A DNA stretch of 64,000 bases from contig NC_134570.1 in assembly GCF_050947875.1 (NCBI RefSeq), positions 242,164,584 through 242,228,583 on the forward strand, written 5' to 3'. The notes under the pieces were generated by a model. The model ran no database searches. It was not told the origin of the DNA and saw only the letters and a list, made by a program, of their open reading frames with translations. Positions 1-9,892 of the stretch are shown piece after piece. The position numbers and the translations under genes were made by a program. This DNA is from Dermacentor variabilis (lineage: Eukaryota; Arthropoda; Arachnida; Ixodida; Ixodidae). Each line of letters begins with the position of its first letter. Within the stretch, counting starts at the first letter, position 1.

Positions 1-67
1 TAATTTTAATGCTTGAGCGGCATTACTACTAGAAGAGGCGGACATTATTTGCGCATTAAATTTAGAC

Positions 68-262
68 TCACAGTTGACTAATCAAAGGAATTTTACTAAT
101 TAAGTTGTTAGCTAAAGGCTTTTCGGCACATAGTACAATTTGAGCTTGAGGTTTATTTTCCTTCAAAGGTGAAAGAGGGAACTGTGACAAAAGGCGGTAA
201 AGCCTGACGAGGTCACAGTTCCCCGAAACAGTCGATACAGCAGTGAGCAACACAGAAATAAA
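68..262 (-). other. Short reading frame with signal-peptide-like start
   Basis: Open frame of 65 codons reading leftward from an ATG at 262, directly after E0 integrase homology ends and in the same frame. The first residues, MLMFISVLLTAVSTVSG, have the hydrophobic, small-residue profile of a secretory signal. The rest contains two cysteines and no recognisable domain. It could be the edge of a host exon fused to E0, or chance. Function unknown. Confidence 0.2.
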
Positions 263-294
263 CATTAACATGGTATGATAGTGACCAAAATATG

Positions 295-1636
295 AATGCG
301 ATATGCCGTCTGGCACGACCTCATAGTCCAGTGCGCCAATACGTCGGATGACCTTGTAGGGTCCGAAATAGCGTCGCAGTAGCTTCTCACTGAGTCCTCG
401 TCGGAGTATCGGGGTCCATACCCAAACACGGTCGCCGGGCCGGTACTCGACGAAGCGTCGTCGGAGGTTGTGTCGGCTGTCGGTCCTCTGCTGGTTCTTG
501 ATCCGCAGAAGGGCGAGCTGTCGGGCTTCTTCGGCCCGCTGGAGATAGGTAGCGACGTCAATATTTTCCTCGTCAGTGACGTGCGGCAGCATGGCGTCGA
601 GCGTCGCCGTGGGGTTCCTGCCGTAAACCAGCTTAAATGGCGTGATCTGTGTTGTTTCTTGCACCCCCGTGTTGTAAGCAAATGTTACGTACGGCAGGAC
701 CGCATCCCACGTCTTGTGCTCGACGTCGACGTACATTGCTAGCATGTCGGCGATAGTCTTGTTCAGGCGCTTCGTGAGACCGTTCGTCTGCGGATGGTAG
801 GCAGCTGTCCTCCTGTGACTTGTCTGGCTGTATTGCAGAATGGCTTGCGTGAGCTCTGCTGTAAAAGCCGTTCCTCTGTCGGTGATGAGGACTTCTGGAG
901 CACCATGTCGCAGCAGGATGTTCTCGACGAAAAATTTCGCTACTTCGGATGCGCTGCCTTTCGGCAGAGCTTTAGTTTCAGCGAAGCGGGTGAGATAGTC
1001 CGTCGCCACGACGATCAACTTATTTCCGGAAGTTGGTGTCGGAAACGGTCCCAACAAGTCCATCCCGATCTGCTGAAAGGGTCGGTAAGAAGGCTTGATC
1101 TGCTGTAGTAATCCCGCTGGCCTTGTCGGTGGTGTCTTGCGTCGCTGACAGTCTCAGCATGTCTTCACGTAACGGGCGACATCGGCGGTTAGGTGGGGCC
1201 AGTAATGCCTTTCTTGTATTCTCGACAGCGTGCGGGAGAAACCGAGGTGCCCAGCGGTCGGATCGTCATGTAGGGCGTGCAGTACTTCTGGACGCAGCGC
1301 CGAAGGAACAACAAGAAGGTAGTTGGCGCGGACTGGTGAGAAGTTCTTCACAAGTAGGTTGTTTTGAAGCGTGAACGAAGCCAATCCACGCCTAAATGCC
1401 CTAGGGACAACGTCGGTGTGCCCTTCCAGATACTCGGCTAGGGCTTTTAGCTCCGGGTCTCCTCGTTGCTGTTCGGCGAAGTCTTCCGCGCTTATTATTC
1501 CAAGGAAGGCGTCGTCATCCTCGTCATCTTGCGGCGGCGGGTCAATGGGGCGCGTGATAGGCAATCGGCATCTGCGTGTTTTCGTCCGGATTTGTATATT
1601 ACAGTGATGTCGTATTCTTGTAGTCTGAGGCTCCAC
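295..1636 (-). pseudogene. pol: E0 pol: integrase (one nonsense codon)
   Basis: The H2C2 zinc-binding domain is at about 1,290-1,150 (HDDPTAGHLG, then the C..C pair). It is interrupted by TGA at 1,154-1,156, between the two cysteines. The same frame continues through the DDE core: MDLLGPFPTP at 1,063, TDRGTAF, HPQTNGLTKRLNKT with the catalytic Glu apparently replaced by Lys, and the GPY/F-type C-terminal module (RRYFGPYKVIRR, about 390-350). The frame enters non-integrase sequence after about 295. A family member would be expected to continue roughly 30 more residues. One nonsense codon and a likely missing catalytic Glu make it inactive. Confidence 0.8.
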
Positions 1637-1670
1637 CGTGCCAGCCGTCCTGAAGGGTCCTTTAAGTTAG

Positions 1671-2720
1671 CTAGCCAACACAATGCGTGATGGTCGCTGA
1701 CGACTTTGAATAGCCTGCCATAAAGATAAGGGCGAAATTAACTGTAGCCCAAACGATGGCGAGGCATTCCTTTTCGGTCGTAGAATAGTTGCCTTCCGCT
1801 TTTGACAGCGACCGGCTAGCGTAAGCTATCACCTGTTCGACTCCGTTTCTCCTCTGGACTAGAACGGCACCGAGGCCTAGTCTACTGGCGTCAGTATGGA
1901 TTTCTGTTTCGGCGTACTCGTTGAAGTGCGCAAGTACTGGCGGTGACTGCATGCGTCGTTTGAGTTCTTCAAATCCGTCGGCCTGCGGCGTTTCCCACTT
2001 GAACTCAACGTCACATTTAGTTAGATGTGTTAGCGGCTCAGCGATGCGTGAAAAGTCCTTGACAAAGCGCCTGTAGTAGGCACATATGCCAAGAAATCTA
2101 CGCACTGCCTTCTTGTCGATAGGTTGCGGGAACTGTGCGATGGCAGCTGTCTTCTGCGGGTCGGGGCGGACTCCAGACTTGCTGATGACGTGGCCTAGGA
2201 ACAGAAGCTCATCGTAAGCGAAGCGGCACTTTTCCGGCTTCAGATTGAGCCCTGATGACTTGATGGCCTCTAGTACTGTCGCAAGCCGCCTGAGGGGATC
2301 GTCGAAATTTCCGGCGAAGACGACGACGTCATCCAAGTAAACGAGACAGGTCTGCCACTTCAATCTTGCTAACACCGTGTCCATGACGCGCTGAAACGTT
2401 GCAGGCGCCGAGCACAGTCCGAATGGCATAACCTTGAACTCTTAGAGGCCGTCTGGGGTGATGAAGGCCGTCTTTTCGCGATCGCTTTCGTCGACTTCTA
2501 TTTGCCAATAGCCAGACTTGAGGTCCACAGACGAGAAGTATTTAGCGTTGCAGAGACGATCCAATGCGTCGTCTATCCGTGGGAGGGAGTATACGTCCTT
2601 CTTCGTGATCTTGTTCAGACGACGATAATCGACGCAGAAACGTAGGGTTCCGTCCTTTTTCTTCACCAAGACTACAGGAGATTCCCACGGGCTTTTCGAC
2701 GGCTGGATTATGTCTCTCTG
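1671..2720 (-). pseudogene. pol: E0 pol: reverse transcriptase and RNase H (broken)
   Basis: The RT palm starts with residues of the type IIQPSKSPW at about 2,715 and continues with VKKKDG, FCVDYRRLN and SSVDLKSGYWQ. A TAA codon at 2,439-2,441 replaces the usual Tyr between PDGL and EFKVMPFGL. Downstream lie the catalytic YLDD, in VYLDDVVVF (about 2,320-2,345), and the tether and RNase H region with TEIHTDASRLGLGAVL and TEKECLAIVW. The frame is lost near 1,740. RNase H resumes in another frame at 1,683-1,495 (ending [10 protein letters not shown]) and then shifts again into integrase. All catalytic motifs are recognisable, so it is clearly Ty3/gypsy, but it cannot be translated through. Confidence 0.85.
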
Positions 2721-3658
2721 TCTGAAAAACGTTTATTTAGATATGTTTTGCATCAACACTAGGTGGGCTCCCCCTTACGGGAACCCATTGGCGTCGGCCG
2801 CCGCCCGGGCCCGCTCGACCAAGGCCCGTTGGGCCGTCAGGTCAGAGCAGCCGAGCAGGTCTGCCTCCCAGTCCTCCCGGGAAGGGTTGGGTAGAGGGGT
2901 TAGATTTGGGGTTTTTGACATGCCCATACCATGTGGAAAATGTCTGAGGACTTCTCCCTACAGTGCGGGCACTCCCCCGTGCAAGCGGGGTCAAGGTATG
3001 TTAAGGCTGCCGGGCACAACAGAGTTTTGGTATAAAGGCAAAGGAGAATGCGCTCCTCCGCCTTTGTGAGGCCCTTACAGGGCTAGAGATAGATGGCATG
3101 GCCAGATTGGTAGAGCTGAACGATCTCTTTGAAAGTATAGGCGGGATTGGGTTCGGGGTCCGGATCGGTGGGGGACGAAGGTGATGCCCGGAAAGTGAGT
3201 GCGCGGGCGACGGCGTGGGCCGTCTCGTTTCCTTCGAGGCCCGTGTGAGCGGGAGTCCAGATAACCGTACGGTGCGAGGGGGCACCGAGATACTCGCTGT
3301 TTTGCAAAATTTTGTAGGCAAAGTACGGTATGTGCCCCTGTTCAATATTGCGGCAAGCACCCCTCGAGTCGGTGATGATGACCCGCGAGTGTTGATCTGC
3401 GGCGGCTAGCGCGATGGCAACCACCTCCGTGTGTGTAATGGTGTGTGCACGGAAAGTGAGTCCGTTTACTGCCGTGTTTTGGTGGACGACTGCGGCCGTG
3501 TACCAACCCCCATGCCACGGGCCGGAGGCGTCCACGTAGAAGACTCCGTGTTTGTGTCCGTAGTGGCGAGCCAGGGCTTCCGCCCGCGCGAGGCGTCTGC
3601 CACTATGGTCCTCTCGTGTCATGTTGAACGGAAGAGGGCGCACGTGCAGGGCATACCT
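2720..3658 (-). mobile_element. LINE-A part 3 (3' end: RNase H, zinc knuckle, 3' UTR)
   Basis: The 3' third of the RNase H-bearing non-LTR element, whose middle part resumes at 9,893 beyond E1. It holds the RNase H domain, a terminal CCHC-like knuckle (about 2,990-2,915: CPHC, then H, then W-C) and a 3' UTR ending near AATAAACG at about 2,740-2,725. No poly(A) tail is seen. The ACCT at 3,655-3,658 is repeated at 9,893-9,896 after E1, which proves the two parts were contiguous before E1 inserted. Confidence 0.85.
3083..3658 (-). pseudogene. LINE-A RNase H domain (3' fragment of ORF2)
   Basis: RNase H fold motifs occur in order: FYVDASGPW (Asp 1), TITHTEVVAIALA (Glu), VIITDSRGAC (Asp 2) and WTPAHTGLEGNETAH. 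In the last motif the usual fourth acidic residue of the GNE.AD signature is His. A cellular-type RNase H after RT is typical of the I group of non-LTR elements. The reading frame stays open to about 3,083, beyond which the C-terminal knuckle is in another frame. The upstream end is cut exactly at the E1 boundary, so anything 5' of 3,658 in this frame is E1 LTR, not LINE. Confidence 0.8.
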
Positions 3659-4499
3659 TGTCAAAAATGGCGAGCTGCAATGCAAGATTGCCACCCAGTT
3701 ACGACTGGGGAAAGCAACATCTCGGGAGCATCGCCGCGAACTTCTAGCCACAGCGTGACTAAAACGACTTTGTGTCGGGGAACAAGACGCGCATCCCCCA
3801 CTCTCCGTCGCTTCAGCTAGGATGCGTTCGATGAAGCGGGCTTTGTGCTGAAACCGCTGCCATCCTCTAGCCTCATCGCCGTTGTGACGGAATGAGTTCG
3901 GCGGGCGAACTATTGTGCCCAAACTCCCCAGCGCGGACCTGATCTGCTACGCGTGCGCGAGCTGCCGCGGGAAAGTTGTTTTTTGTTGCTTCCCACGCGC
4001 CGACCGGGACGCAGGACAACGAGCTACCCGAATGGCTCCGAGCTACCCGGAACGGCTCCCCTCTGACGTCGGTTCCGGACATTCCCCCGGGGGTGCCTTT
4101 GTGTGTGTAAACTGTCCTGCGGGGCGGCGGCGAGTTTACAATAAGTAAACGAACGTTCGCGTCACCTTGTATCGCGGGAGGACCGAGTGTTTAAAAACTG
4201 CTGTGGTGCGAATGCTCGAGGCACTTTTTTCTTAAGCAGTCATGTTGGACTGACTCTCTTTTTCTTAAGCAGTCATGTTAGACTGATGCACTTTTCTCAA
4301 GCAGTCATGTTAGACTGATTTAAATACTGTAAATAAACCCATATTCCTCGTTCTCTATGAGAAGCAGTTCTTCCCTTCATCAACGTCCTCAGCGTGGATA
4401 AGTTGGACGACGGCATGGGCCAGCTACCTTCGAATTCATGCCGGACTCCAATCTTGACAACGGATCACGAGCGATGGGATTGAGCCCCCAATCCTGACA
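3659..4499 (+). repeat. E1 5' LTR
   Basis: 841 bp, starting TGTCAAAAATGG and ending TCCTGACA. It matches 9,052-9,892 with about six substitutions. It contains a three-unit roughly 35-bp tandem repeat (4,224-4,320; core AAGCAGTCATGTTAGACTGA), a TATA-like TTTAAAAA at 4,190-4,197 and an AATAAA poly(A) signal at 4,332-4,337. These place U3, R and U5 in normal order for plus-strand transcription. Confidence 0.92.
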
Positions 4500-4501
4500 A
4501 C

Positions 4502-4519
4502 TGGCTGACAGCGGTGAGA
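4502..4519 (+). promoter_or_regulatory. E1 primer-binding site candidate
   Basis: TGGCTGACAGCGGTGAGA lies two bases after the 5' LTR, where a tRNA primer-binding site is expected, and begins with the TGG that pairs with tRNA CCA. It resembles the E6 site (TGGTGGCAGCGGTGGGAT), which suggests a leucine-type tRNA primer with some mismatches. Primer identity is inference. Confidence 0.6.
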
Positions 4520-4700
4520 TGGACTTTGCGACATGATGCTGTATCTGCGGTGAGTGCTTGGTTCTTGCTTTGACTCTCTAGGCTTCATTTTGTGGTTGTT
4601 CCGTTTAGAACTGTAGGGAAGCCAGATTGTTGAGTGTTAGCTAGGTTGTGTTTTCCTAGCTAGATTTAGAGAGCAGAATCAAGGCAGTAAAGCAGCAAGC

Positions 4701-5033
4701 ATGGAGTTAAGGACACTGCTGAGAGACGAGTTGTGGATTGTTGGTGAGGAACTGGGCCTAGATGTACGTAAGGAAATGCTAAAATCGGAATTATTGCAGC
4801 TAATTTCTGGAAAAGCAAGTGAGGAAGAAATCGAAATGGGGTTTGAACTTCTGAAAAGGAGAGAAGAACGAGAGAGAAAAGAACAAGAAAGAGAGGAACG
4901 CGACTTAAGAAAAATGCAACTTGAACTTGAAAGCAAACGTTTGGAGTTGTCTCAAGGGAGTGAAGGCGCTCTGGGACGATCAAGTGAGGCAGAATCGTAC
5001 CGCATGGACAGTACGCAACCCGTAGAAAGTTGA
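4701..5033 (+). CDS. gag: E1 gag N-terminal fragment (SAP-like motif plus charged coil)
   Basis: 110-residue frame starting at ATG 4,701. Residues 1-45 form a SAP-like helix-loop-helix (RDELWIVGEELGLDVRKEM, then KSELLQLI), matching the N-termini of E2 and E3 gag (KPKLLELARELGLDVSDKL). Residues 50-90 are a highly charged coil rich in Glu, Arg and Lys. The frame ends just where the E2/E3 capsid would start, and the next frame begins downstream of the capsid. The gap equals loss of about 165-175 codons, so no assembly-competent capsid is encoded here. Confidence 0.8.
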   Translation: MELRTLLRDELWIVGEELGLDVRKEMLKSELLQLISGKASEEEIEMGFELLKRREERERKEQEREERDLRKMQLELESKRLELSQGSEGALGRSSEAESYRMDSTQPVES

Positions 5034-6232
5034 ACGCCGAGGAAGGAAACTGGGACGGTCGAAATGGACCGCGGAAACCATTTCCGTTCAAAAAGAGTGC
5101 GCAGACTAGACGATCGGAGCCTGTAGACATGGCGGAAAAGCCCGCAGGAAAGAGCGAGGGGAAATTTAACGGAGAAGCCGCACAAAAAGAACAGAAAAGA
5201 AAATTCGAATCTTTTAGACCAATTCGCTGTTACAAATGCCACAAACTGGGACATATAGCTGTAAACTGCGGGAAGCCTAGCGTAGTTTTCTCCTACGTGG
5301 AGGAAAAAGACGAGAATATGGAACTTTTAAGTCCATATCTTCACGACCTGCAAGTTAATGACAAACCATGCCGAGTGCTAAGAGACAGTGCCGCCACGAT
5401 GGACATTGTCCATCCGTCTTACGTGACGGTAGATGACTTCACCGGAGAAGTAGCATGGATAAAACAGGTTGTAGAAGAACACAGCGTGTGTCTGCCCATG
5501 GCCAAAGTCAAAATCAGTGGACCATTCGGGGAGCTAGAGACTGAGGGTGCAGTTTCCAAATTTTTGTGGCTGCAGTATCCTTACATCTTTTCGAATCGTT
5601 CGAATCAGTTACTGTTTGATAAAGGGCTCAAACTGGGAGAGGGCATAGTACAGGCATTGACCCGAGGCCAAGCTTGTAAGATCGCGGCGCTTTCGACTGA
5701 AAATGTACGAGCTCCTCCAGCGGAAGCAGAAAAGGGGATAACTTCAATACCCGAATCCGAGCTAGGCCCGAGGGACAAAAGAACAGTTGAGGAGAGCCTG
5801 CCAGCTGATCAGCTCAATGAGAGCGTAGCACTAGAGTGTCAAAGTTCTAGCCTGCAGGAAGAGCAAGCTGACGCACTCACAAGCGAGACAGGGTCGTTAT
5901 TATCACCGGCCTCAAAGAACTTCGATCAGCTCTTACGTGTGGATAGAGAGTCACTGGCAGCTGAGCAAAAGAATGATGAGAGCTTAGCTAAATTACATGA
6001 CACAGCTAAAGAAGGCAGTGCTAGGCGCAACGTGACGATACATGAGAGAGGAGGATTGTTGTATCGGCACTACAGAGATCGAAAGGGTATGATTGGGTGG
6101 AAATGGGTGGTCCGGCCACCTAGGCATAAACAAATCAAAGGAAAGATTGCTTATGGAATACTACTGGCCTGGCTGTTTCAAAGGCGTAGAAAACTTTGTA
6201 AGGTCATGCGACGCCTGCCAGCGTTCTGGTAA
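5030..6232 (+). CDS. E1 nucleocapsid knuckle and protease region, into the start of integrase
   Basis: 400-residue frame following the capsid deletion. A CCHC knuckle (CYKCHKLGHIAVNC) at about 5,229-5,270 is followed by the protease-like segment CRVLRDSAATMDIVHPSYV (about 5,372-5,428). Its catalytic motif reads D-S-A rather than D-T/S-G. A long linker then runs to the beginning of the integrase zinc domain. The linker shares NRSNQLL and VQALTRG with E2/E3 and here is in one frame with gag, unlike E2 and E3. Near 6,080 the sequence loses about 20 codons relative to E2 and shifts frame, so the last 45 residues are not meaningful. Confidence 0.75.
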   Translation: MNAEEGNWDGRNGPRKPFPFKKSAQTRRSEPVDMAEKPAGKSEGKFNGEAAQKEQKRKFESFRPIRCYKCHKLGHIAVNCGKPSVVFSYVEEKDENMELLSPYLHDLQVNDKPCRVLRDSAATMDIVHPSYVTVDDFTGEVAWIKQVVEEHSVCLPMAKVKISGPFGELETEGAVSKFLWLQYPYIFSNRSNQLLFDKGLKLGEGIVQALTRGQACKIAALSTENVRAPPAEAEKGITSIPESELGPRDKRTVEESLPADQLNESVALECQSSSLQEEQADALTSETGSLLSPASKNFDQLLRVDRESLAAEQKNDESLAKLHDTAKEGSARRNVTIHERGGLLYRHYRDRKGMIGWKWVVRPPRHKQIKGKIAYGILLAWLFQRRRKLCKVMRRLPAFW

Positions 6233-7691
6233 ACCAGGAGAGGCATGGAAAGCTCCACTGAAGGTAGTGCCCTTAATAACAGAGCCTTTCAGACGACTTG
6301 TATTAGACACGGTAGGGCCTCTTCCAAAAACAAAATCGGGCTACAGGTACTTGTTTACCATGCTGTGTCCGGCTACCAAGTTTCCAGAAGCAATCCCTTT
6401 GAAAGAGCTCAGCTCCACCGAAGTAGTAGACGCGCTTTTGACAGTGTTTGCACGAGTTGGGTTTCCAGCCGAAATTCAGGCAGATCAAGGGTCAGTATTC
6501 ACGAGCGCACTGACTTCCACATTCTTGCAAAAGTGCAGCGTAAAGTTGATACACAGTTCTGTCTATCACCCTCAGTCAAACAGTGTAGAGAGGTGGTATT
6601 CGGTGCTTAAGCGAGTTTTGCGTGCGCTCTGTTACGAGCATAAGGAGGACTGGGAGAACTGTCTGCCGGCAACTTTGTTTGCTTTGCGAACGGTTCCACA
6701 TGAAGCGACAGGGTTCTCACCAGCAGAACTAGTGTATGGGAGGACACTCCGTTCTCCACTGAGAATGTTAAGGGAGATGTGGGAGGAAAGAGGGGAGAGT
6801 CCAACAGTGGTTGAATACGTGCTCAATTTACTGGAACGGCTAAGCGCAACCCAAGAACTAGTCGGAAAGAACATGGGAATAGCTCAAAAGAACGCCAAAT
6901 TCTATTACGACAAGAATGCGAGGCTTCGTACGTTTAACGCCGGAGACCAGGTAATCATCCTCAAACCTTCAAGAAAGAACAAGCTTGAAGTTCACTGGGA
7001 CGGGTCCGTTAAAGTGTTGCACAAACTTTCAGATACTAACTATGCTCTGAAAATGCCCGGTCGCAGGAAGGAGGTGAGGTTATATCACTGCAATTTGATG
7101 AAGCCGTATATGGAGCGGAGCGGAGTCGTTAACTATACCATCAAAGAGCAGGACGGCACTAGTACCAAGTTTAAAGAGTATAGGGCGACCTCCAACTCTG
7201 AAATCGGCCTAGAAGAAGTAGTAGAACACTCGGTAAGCTCGCACGCTCTAAGACCCGAGCAGCTAGATGAGCTAAAAGAGGTGTTAAGGGAATATCTCGA
7301 CAGATTCAGCGATCAGCCGGGTAGAACCGAACTAATAACGCATGAAATTGAGCTGACATCAATCGAACCAGTAAGATCAAAGCCTTACAGGCTGTCTCCA
7401 AGACAGAGAGAGATTATGGAGGCAGAGATACAGCGCATGCTAGAGTTGGGAGTTATTGAGCCCGCTGAGAGTGACTACACTTCACCGCTAATACTGGTAG
7501 AAACCCCTAACAAGGACCCTCGTCCGTGTGTTGATTACAGGAAGTTAAATGCCATTACTAGGGATCAGCTGTACCCGATACCCAACATTGAGGATCGAAT
7601 TGAAAGAGTTAGCGCTGCTAAATACATTTCAACTCTAGATCTCGTGCGGGGGTACTGGCAAGTTCCCCTTTCAGAAAGTGCCAGCCGCTAG
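6093..7691 (+). pseudogene. pol: E1 pol: integrase then N-terminal reverse transcriptase
   Basis: 532 codons. The integrase zinc pair CDACQRSGK is followed by the DDE core: LVLDTVGPLPK, QADQGSVFTS and HPQSNSVERW. A GPY-like module (HWDGSVKVLHKLSDTNYAL) follows, then RT motifs (KPYRLSPRQRE, CVDYRKLN, STLDLVRGYWQVP). TAG at 7,689-7,691 ends the frame where E2 has Tyr (SRYAAF). Integrase lying upstream of RT is the diagnostic Gmr1-like order. The first His of the zinc domain is lost with the upstream deletion. All DDE residues remain. Confidence 0.85.
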
Positions 7692-8627
7692 GCCGCATTT
7701 ATCTCACCTGTAGGCACTTTTCGCCCTCTCGCACTCAGCTTCGGGCTGAAGAACGCGCCGTTTAGCTTCTCTAAGTTAATGGATATTGCCCTAAAAGACT
7801 TGCAGGAGTTCGCCTTGCCCTATCTTGATGATGTAGCAATATTTTCGGACGGCTGGGAACAACACGTATCGCACCTCAAACAGGTGTTTTCTCGGTTGAG
7901 GGAAGCCGGCTTAACGATGAAAGCGGAAAAGTGTAGGTTTGGTTGTTCACAGGTTACTTATCTGGGCCATGTTGTCGGCCAGGGCATGAGACGGCCGGCC
8001 GAGCTGAAAATAGCTACGATTGGAGAATTTTCTCAGCCGCGCACGAAAACAGACCTTCGTTCATTTTTGGGACTTGTGGGGTACTATCAACGGTACATTC
8101 CGAATTACTCGCAAGTGGCAAGTCCATTAACAGACGCCCTCCGAAAGGGAGCACCGAGTAACGTACATTGGGATAAGGACAAAGAGAACGCTTTCCAAAG
8201 TTTGAAAACGCTATTGGTTTCTCGCCCTGTGCTTCGCGCGCCAGACTACACAAAGGAATTCATAGTTCAATGCGACGCAAGCGACAGAGGTATGGGCGTG
8301 GTACTTAGTCAGGTCGGCGACGATAACGAGGAGCATCCTATCCTCTATGCCAGCCGTAAACTAAATGTAAGAGAGGAAGCCTACAGCGCATCAGAGAAGG
8401 AATGTGCTTGTTTAGTTTGGGCCGCCCAGAAGTTGTCGTGTTACTTGTACGGAGCGAAGTTCATCTTCGAGACCGACCACTGTCCTCTGACGTGGCTCAA
8501 TCAAATGTCACACAAAAATGGTCGCTTGCTCCGATGGAGCCTCACTCTCCAAGAGTACAACTTCTCCGTTAGATATAAGAAGGGAAAGTTGCATAGCAAT
8601 GCGGATGGATTGAGCAGGCTAATTTGA
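7692..8627 (+). pseudogene. pol: E1 pol: C-terminal reverse transcriptase and RNase H
   Basis: The same frame continues after the 7,689 stop: FGLKNAPFSFSKLMD, the catalytic YLDD (LPYLDDVAIF, about 7,815-7,845), thumb and connection (SFLGLVGYYQRYIP), then RNase H (VQCDASDRGMGVVL, ASEKECACLVW, ETDHCPLTWL, NADGLSRL). It ends at 8,627 with RNase H as the last domain and nothing after it, as in E2 and E3. Catalytic residues are intact, so the nonsense codon and the upstream shift are the only visible pol lesions here. Confidence 0.85.
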
Positions 8628-9051
8628 ATTCTGCGTGTGAGGGTCCCGCCTAAATTTTAGGGTTACTGGTGTTAATTTTATTAAGCGAAGAAGATCCCCT
8701 CTCATTTAGCAGGATTCCCGCCATGATTGCTGAATTTGTCAGCAGGAATTTGCTTCAGAAATTGGCATAGCGAAATGCAGCATTTTTTTGTTTCTGCACT
8801 TATGTTTTTTTTTTTTTGAAGCCTAGCGGGTCTAAAGTGAGAGCCAATGCACGTCATCTCGGCGCAGAGCCGTGTTGTGGGGTTCATTTTGCAGTTGCCT
8901 GTCCTTGTTGGATGTTTTCGGGCGGCGACATCAATACACAAGTGGTCGCTGCGAACCAAGACATCAATCCCCCCCTGACCACCAGCCGTTCTCTTCCTGC
9001 CTAGCGGTTGTCAGCGCTAGACAGTCGAGATTTTTCGGGCCATGGAGGCGC
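8628..9051 (+). other. E1 3' untranslated internal region
   Basis: 424 noncoding bases between the RNase H stop and the 3' LTR, with a T12 run at about 8,806-8,817. The purine-rich ATGGAGG just before the LTR is the best polypurine-tract candidate but is weak. No env-like frame is present. Confidence 0.6.
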
Positions 9052-9892
9052 TGTTAAGAATGGCGAGCTGCAATGCAAGATTGCCACCCAGTTACGACTG
9101 GGGAAAGCAACATCTCGGGAGCATCGCCGCGAACTTCTAGCCACAGCGTGACTAAAACGACTTTGTGTCGGGGAACAAGACGCGCATCCCCCACTCTCCG
9201 TCGCTTCAGCTAGGATGCGTTCGATGAAGCGGGCTTTGTGCTGAAACCGCCGCCATCCTCTAGCCTCATCGCCGTTGTGACGGAATGAGTTCGGCGGGCG
9301 AACTATTGTGCCCAAACTCCCCAGCGCGGACCTGATCTGCTACGCGTGCGCGAGCTGCCGCGGGAAAGTTGTTTTTTGTTGCTTCCCACGCGCCGACCGG
9401 GACGCAGGACAACGAGCTACCCGAATGGCTCCGAGCTACCCGGAACGGCTCCCCTCTGACGTCGGTTCCGGACATTCGCCCGGGGGTGCCTTCGTGTGTG
9501 TAAACTGTCCTGCGGGGCGGCGGCGAGTTTACAATAAGTAAACGAACGTTCGCGTCACCTTGTATCGCGGGAGGACCGAGTGTTTAAAAACTGCTGTGGT
9601 GCGAATGCTCGAGGCACTTTTTTCTTAAGCAGTCATGTTGGACTGACTCTCTTTTTCTTAAGCAGTCATGTTAGACTGATGCACTTTTCTCAAGCAGTCA
9701 TGTTAGACTGATTTAAATACTGTAAATAAACCCATATTCCTCGTTCTCTATGAGAAGCAGTTCTTCCCTTCATCAACGTCCTCAGCGTGGATAAGTTGGA
9801 CGACGGCATGGGCCAGCTACCTTCGAATTCATGCCGGACTCCAATCTTGACAACTGATCACGAGCGATGGGATTGAGCCCCCAATCCTGACA
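9052..9892 (+). repeat. E1 3' LTR
   Basis: 841 bp, TGTTAAGAATGG to TCCTGACA, the same length as the 5' copy. It has the same three-unit tandem repeat at 9,620-9,714. It is followed directly by the target duplicate ACCT and then LINE-A sequence. The only differences seen by eye are scattered single substitutions near the left end and at about 9,250, 9,478, 9,492 and 9,856. Confidence 0.92.

Larger units (their letters stand above)
295..2720 (-). mobile_element. E0: truncated Ty3/gypsy retrotransposon, canonical pol order
   Basis: Minus-strand remnant reading RT, then RNase H, then integrase, the usual Ty3/gypsy order. The upstream end stops inside RT at about 2,720, where the 3' end of LINE-A begins. 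The downstream end stops just after the integrase C-terminal module near 295, where the frame runs into unrelated sequence. No LTR, gag or protease is visible in the window, and the missing 5' half does not reappear beyond LINE-A. Stops at 2,439-2,441 and 1,154-1,156 and frame changes near 1,650 show it is dead. Its RT and integrase are close to those of E4 and E5. Confidence 0.85.
3659..9892 (+). mobile_element. E1: Gmr1-like Ty3 LTR retrotransposon, capsid-deleted
   Basis: Complete insertion of 6,234 bp: two 841-bp LTRs with TG...CA ends and a 4-bp target duplication ACCT (3,655-3,658 and 9,893-9,896). It sits inside LINE-A in the opposite orientation. Domain order is gag N-terminus, zinc knuckle, protease, integrase, RT, RNase H; that is, integrase precedes RT. 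The central capsid part of gag is missing, pol has an internal deletion plus frameshift near 6,090 and a stop at 7,689, yet the LTRs differ at only about 6 of 841 positions. It is therefore defective but recently moved. Confidence 0.93.

Noticed and set aside
2710..2730. Claim that LINE-A inserted into E0
   Set aside because: The 5' half of E0 does not reappear beyond LINE-A in the window and no duplication was found, so only adjacency can be stated.
9001..9315. 104-codon frame near the E1 3' LTR and its twin in the 5' LTR (part of 3,083-3,922)
   Set aside because: Both are the start of the E1 LTR; the 5' twin joins LINE-A RNase H by accident at 3,658.
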